DNA of 34,966 nucleotides from a virus: the IMG/VR virus record IMGVR_UViG_3300002835_000585, positions 1 through 34,966 of that record. One strand, given 5' to 3'. Under the pieces are notes generated by a model. It ran no database searches and was not told the DNA's origin. It was given only the letters and a program-made list of their open reading frames with translations. Below, piece by piece: positions 8,901 through 14,900 of this stretch; the first letter of the stretch is position 1; the number at the start of each line of letters is the position of its first letter. The position numbers and the translations under genes were made by a program.

Positions 8901-11900
8901 GTGGGCAGATCATGAGTGGCACATATGGGTATGGAAGAGAAAGCACTCTATCAATATGGGCAAGATTAGTTAACTCTAAGGATTATCCAAAAGTAATTAA
9001 AGCAGCAACAGTTGCTTCTGATGCTGCAATCCTTTCACAACTTACTGGAATGGATATTAAAGATGCCACAAAGAGAGTTTCTGCAGATTATGATTCAGCA
9101 ATAGAGCATGCTAAAAAAGCAGCAGCCAAAAATGGGACAAGAAAAACAGAAGAGTTTGTAAAGGCAAGAACAGCTCAGCTTATTAGATTAAGCAAAGAGT
9201 TCCCAGGTGCAAATTTAATTCTAGATGAATATTCAAATAAAAATAAGTACGATCAAAGTGCAAAAGCAGCTCGTATGAAAGCTATAGCTCCTCAGACATA
9301 TGCAGGAACAATGAGATCTGTCATTGACGATTTAGTAAAAGAAGGAGTTTTAACTCAATCTCAAGCAAACAAAGTCTTTGGAATTTTAGGCCAAACATCA
9401 GATACTTACGATCCAATTTCTAAATCTCATACTATGACTGCAAAAAGATCTGCTTCAATATTTAAGCCAGGAGAGTTGCAAGCCCTGCTTGTTGAAGAAG
9501 GAATGTCAAGAGCAGAAGCAGAAAAATATGCTGGTGTTACTGGAGTCAGATCAAATAATTTTGTTGGTCAATCTACTGGACTTTCAAAATCATTTAACAC
9601 AATGGGTAGATGGTTAGACGTCGCTACTGATGGAGCTTTTAGGGATGAAGTTTCACCATTTCAAGACGAAGCAAAAAGCAATTTTATATCAGGGATTAAA
9701 AGACTTAAAGCTAAGTTGGGAATTACAGGCCCCACAACAATGAGGGAAATCATTAGACAGCTTACCTTGATGAGAATAAAATCTGGAGTGGGCTATAACT
9801 CTAAAATGGTCACAACACTTGGTGGAAGGTTGGCGGGTAGGGGAATTTCTTTTGCAAAACCAGCACTAGGTCCACTTGCTGGAGCATTTAACAAGGGCGG
9901 AATGATTCCAGGTGGATCGATATCTAGAAACAGAAAAAATTATGGATTTGTGTCCCCAGCTCTAAGATTATTGGCGCCAGCACAACAACTTAAAATATTG
10001 CAGCAAGCTCGTGAAATGTCCGCTACAACACCTGCTGGATATATTCCAGCATCATATAGTCATTTGCTAACACCAAGCACAGGAAGAAGTTTCCCAGTTC
10101 CTGGAGTTGCTGGGGTTTATCAAAACGAAGAAAAGAAAAAGGTGTTCTTTAAAGCGGTTCCAAATGAAGTTAGCTTAACAGCAGAAATGCGTGGAACAGA
10201 AATTGGAAGAATCCTAGGTCTTGTAACTCCAGTTCAAGTTGCAAGATCAATTCGCAATCCACTGGACCCAACTGGCAAGTCTAGATTCCTTGGAGCAGAG
10301 TCAGATTACGATGAAGGCTTTATTAATCCAAATACATCAGTACCTGGAAAGTTTACTCAAGATGAAGTTTTAGATCAATTTATTGCATCAATGATTCTTG
10401 CAAATAAAGATTTGTCTAGATCAAATGTACACGGAAGAAGATTAGCAGATGTTGGCAACGGTGGAGTTTTAGCTAAAGCATCTATGAATGATGACTATGC
10501 AAAAACATTACCATCTATGGAAGAGATGGCACTGGCAAACTTGTTGCAAGTCAAGGGTGGATCTAGAAAAGATTTTGCTCGTGATACCGCTCCTATTATT
10601 GCAAAGATGACTGCAAAAGAATATGGCGATAAGATTAAAGAAAAGATGGAAGCCGCATATCCAGAATTAAAGAGATACATCAAGTCTCTTCCTAAAAAAG
10701 ATAGAAAGCCTTATGATGCATTGCTTAAGAGATTTGAAGAAGGAATGGATGTTGATTGGTCTAAGTATCATGCAATGCACGTTAATCCAAAATATCTTAA
10801 TGCTGGAGGACCAGTTGGTGGAGGCCCTGTTCAAAGAAGTAGATATGCTTATGGACGTAAAAAAGATGGATCTAGAGTATCAGGAAATCCAGCAAAAAGA
10901 GCTCAGCAGGAAAGATTAAAGGCTGAGCGATCAGTAACACCTGTATCTAGATCTGGATACACATCTTCAGGCAATCCTCAAATGCAAGTACAACAAATTC
11001 CTTATGTTGGCGGAGCTGGAGTTTTTGGAAACGCATTTGGTGCATCGCAAACTGGACAATCTCAGCAGGCTATAAACACTTTGAGACTTTCACAAATTGG
11101 TCAGCTTGCACCAGGAATAACTAGATCTTTTAAATCTTTAACTGACTCAATTAAATTAGGCACAGTAGGATTAAGATACGGAATTATGAATTCAGGAAAA
11201 TATCTGAGTTCAGCTTATGCAGATTATGCAAAAGAACGAATAAGCTCTGCAAGAATAACTACAAGAACTATTAGAGAAGGAATTTTAAGAGAGCAGTCTA
11301 AGAGGCTGTCTGCCGCATATCCAGGACAAATGATGCCTATGTATATTTCTGGCCCAGGCGCTGGTGTAGGAAACGTTGGAGCAGTTGGCGCTTGGAAAGA
11401 CTATGGAGAAGATGGAGTTAAGAGTCGTAAAGTAGGAACTTATGGCTATAGACGCAGAGAGTTCATGGATGCAAGTGGCAAGATCTATGACACAAAAGCT
11501 GCAAAAGCCGCAGGAATTGACACTAGGGTAAGAGGCGGAATGGGCATGGGTGCCCAAATGGGTATCGGAATGGCTGGCTCTATGGGCGCAATGTCATTAA
11601 TGCAACAGGAAAAAGTTTTGGGCATGAGCGGAATGACAGCTGGATTAGCTCTTATGGGTGCCTCCACTATAATTCCTATGTTGCCATGGAAAACAATTGG
11701 AAGCTCAGTAAAGTCAACCACAACTTCTGTAGTGGCATCAATTAAAGCTTTTAAAAGTGTTAAAGATGCAATTTCTGCAGTAGGCGCTTCTGCCAGTAAC
11801 TTTGTTACAAAGTTTAAAGCCCTTGGTGCAGTTTTATCAATTGTTTTGGTAGGGCTTGATACATGGAAGAAATACAACAATGCTCAGCAAGACGCTGCAA

Positions 11901-14900
11901 TGGGTTTATCTATTACTGCAGATGGTGCCGAACAAGCTGGAATTAAATACTTTAATCTTAATCAGTACTTAACAGACTATATTGAAAAGCAAAAATTAGC
12001 AAATGCTGCTGCTCAGGGATCAAAAAATAACTCAATCGGTATGCCTGGCATACCTCAGTCCGTAGATGAAATGAAAAAAGCAAAAGAAGAGGGCAAGGTT
12101 CTTAAAGACTTAATTGAATCAATTAATAGAACTTCAAGCACAGGAGAACTTCAAAGATTAATAAATAATCAAAAAGCACAATATATTGCAGGAGGATTAA
12201 GCGTAGAGCAATCAAACTCGATGATTTATGGAGCTATTGCTAATAGCAAAAAGGCCTCCCAGGCTTATAAGTTGCTAGCCGATCAAGGCTTCGGCGCAAT
12301 TGAAGACAGATCTTCTGCGGCAGAATTTGCTGTGGGCAACTTAGTAAAAACCATAAATGGAAATAAATCATCATTTTCTTTGTGGAAAGACAACGTTGAC
12401 TTTCAACCAAGCGATCTGCTTAATCCAATAACTTTCTCAACGAACCTATTTGATAGCTATGGTCAAACTTTTGCAGATGCTAACGCACAGAAAAAGGCGG
12501 TGGTATCTGGTTTTGAAAGCATGATTGGCATAGTTAACGCAGGCACTCAAGCGCTCATTGGAACAAAAAATGCTCAAGGAGATCTTATTGATGAGTTTGA
12601 AGCATATCAAACAATGTTGGCAAGCACAGAAAAGAATATACCTGAATTTAATATTCCAATTGGCAAAGATACTTACCAGACTTTGAAAGAGATGAGCCCA
12701 GAGCTAGAAAAGATTATAAACGAGTTTGATACATTAAAGTCAATTCTAGCAAAAACTAAACTGTTTACTTCTGGAATCAGTATTGACTTAAAGAGTATTG
12801 ATGCTGATTTAGCTATAAAGCTAGCTGGATTTACTGCAGCAATTGGATCAGGAATTGCTGATTTAACTGCTGCTGGCAATAGTGAAAATACATATGGAGC
12901 AACTGGTAAAGTATTAAAAAGACTACAAGAATCAATTTTAGCTACCTCTGCTGCTTCACAAAAAGCAGCTGCTGTTTCACAAAGAAACATTCAAGAAGAA
13001 ATAAAATTAATTGCTAAAAAAATTAGCCTTATTGAAGATGAAAAAAATAAAAAATTAGAATCTTTAAGAGCAACTCAAGACGCATCTAACTATGCATTAG
13101 AATTGCAAAAACTTCAAATAGAGTATGCAGACGCTGTTGCTCGTGGAGATGTTTCTGGTGCAGCCAGAGCAAGAATAAACATTGACCAGCTTACAGCTAA
13201 TAGACAGGCAGACTTAGCTGAAAAAGCAATACAAGATGAAGCAGCTAGACTAAAAGCTATTGAGCAAAAGAAAATAGATGCAAAGCAAGCTGCAGCTGAT
13301 AAAAAAGCAATTGCTTTCCAGAACAGACAAGATAATGCAACAAATGCTGCTGCAGTTATGGATGTAGTTAAAGGATTTAAAGCAACTTACGATGAGATAA
13401 CCGCTTTAAGAATAACAAATAGCATGATGCCAGAAAGCGAAGCAAAAAGAAAAGCGGAGGGAGAGCTTGTTGGTAAGCTAAGCGACCTGCTTAAAAAAGT
13501 AGGCGTAGCAGGAACTGGATCAAGTGAAACTGCAAAAGCCATAAGAGAATCTTTTGCCCAGTACTTTAATAAAGATGGAACAATAAAGAAAGTTTATGTT
13601 GAATCTCCTGGTTTACCTGCCGCTACAAACAGTGGTGTAACCTCAACAACAATTACCACTCTAAATAAAGATATATTGAAGATCCTTGATAGAGATGTTG
13701 CTTTGGTATCAAGTATGGCTACTCAGATTACTGGAGGTAAAGGCTACTCGATAAAAACAATGACTGAAGAAATTGTTGCTGCACTAAAAGGTACCTCTAA
13801 AACAGTATATGGCGGAAAATCAAAGGATGTATTCGGTATGGATATGCTTATAAACACATTGCTACCGTCCCAACAAGGAAAGATCAATAAGTTTGCAAAA
13901 GAAAAGGGATATAAAGCAGGACAGCAATTTACTTTAAAAGAGTCTAATGGAATTCTAAAAGAATTCATAGTTTTAAATGATGGAACTGTTAAGTTTGTAA
14001 AAAATACTAGTCCAACATATGCCAGCGGCGGTAAGGTTACAGGCCCAGGAACTGGAACATCAGATTCTATTCCAGCAATGCTTTCAGATGGTGAATATGT
14101 AATTAAAGCATCTTCTGTTGCAAAGTACGGCGTAGAAACACTTGATGCATTAAATGCACAAAAGTTGCATAAGGGAGGGCCAGTTGGTCATAGACACGGA
14201 AGAAATTTACCAGGGTCTCTATTCAGATGGAAGTCATATCCTGAAGATATGCCAGATTACTGGAGTGATGGAAGCCCATCAGGAAGCCCTTATACTCAAA
14301 GATGGGGAGCGCTAAGATACGGTCCTGCTAAGGGTAAAGATATTTGGGGCGGAACAGAGATACCAGGTCTTAGGTTTGACGGAAAAATAGCTAATCGTTC
14401 AGATTACTGGCATCAGATAGCCGAGCAGCCTGTTAAATATAGTGGCCCAGGAATGGCTCTTGACAAGGATCCAATGCGTTACGCAGGCTCTGGTGCTTCT
14501 ATGAGTGGTATCGGCAATGGAGTGTACGGTGCAGGATCGTGGCTAACCTTTGCTAATGGCGGCCCAGTAGGCAATAAAAATAAAAACGGTAATTGGTTTA
14601 GCAGATTTAATCCAGTAAATTCAATATCCTCAATGCTTTCTGGCATGTTTAGCTTTGGTGCATCTAAGGCTGTAAACCAGAATGTTAATGTTCAGTCTAC
14701 TATGACTCAGCAAGAAAAAGATAGAGCTCTACTGCAAACAGTACAAATGCTTTCAGGTTATACATCAGCATTTAATCTAAAAAATAGCACAAGCCCAGAA
14801 ATTGCTGGAAGCCAAAAGCTAGGAACCGCAGCAGACGTATTGGGCGTACTTCCACTTATTGGAGGTCTTAGCAAGATAACTAAATTACCAGGCGTCGCTG

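Noticed and set aside
11485-11880. Minus-strand frame of 131 codons
   Set aside because: It lies opposite the tape measure gene, with no ribosome site or recognisable protein features; a shadow of third-position bias.
12673-12990. Minus-strand frame of 105 codons
   Set aside because: Lies fully inside the tape measure gene without start signals; low-complexity Ala/Ser text.
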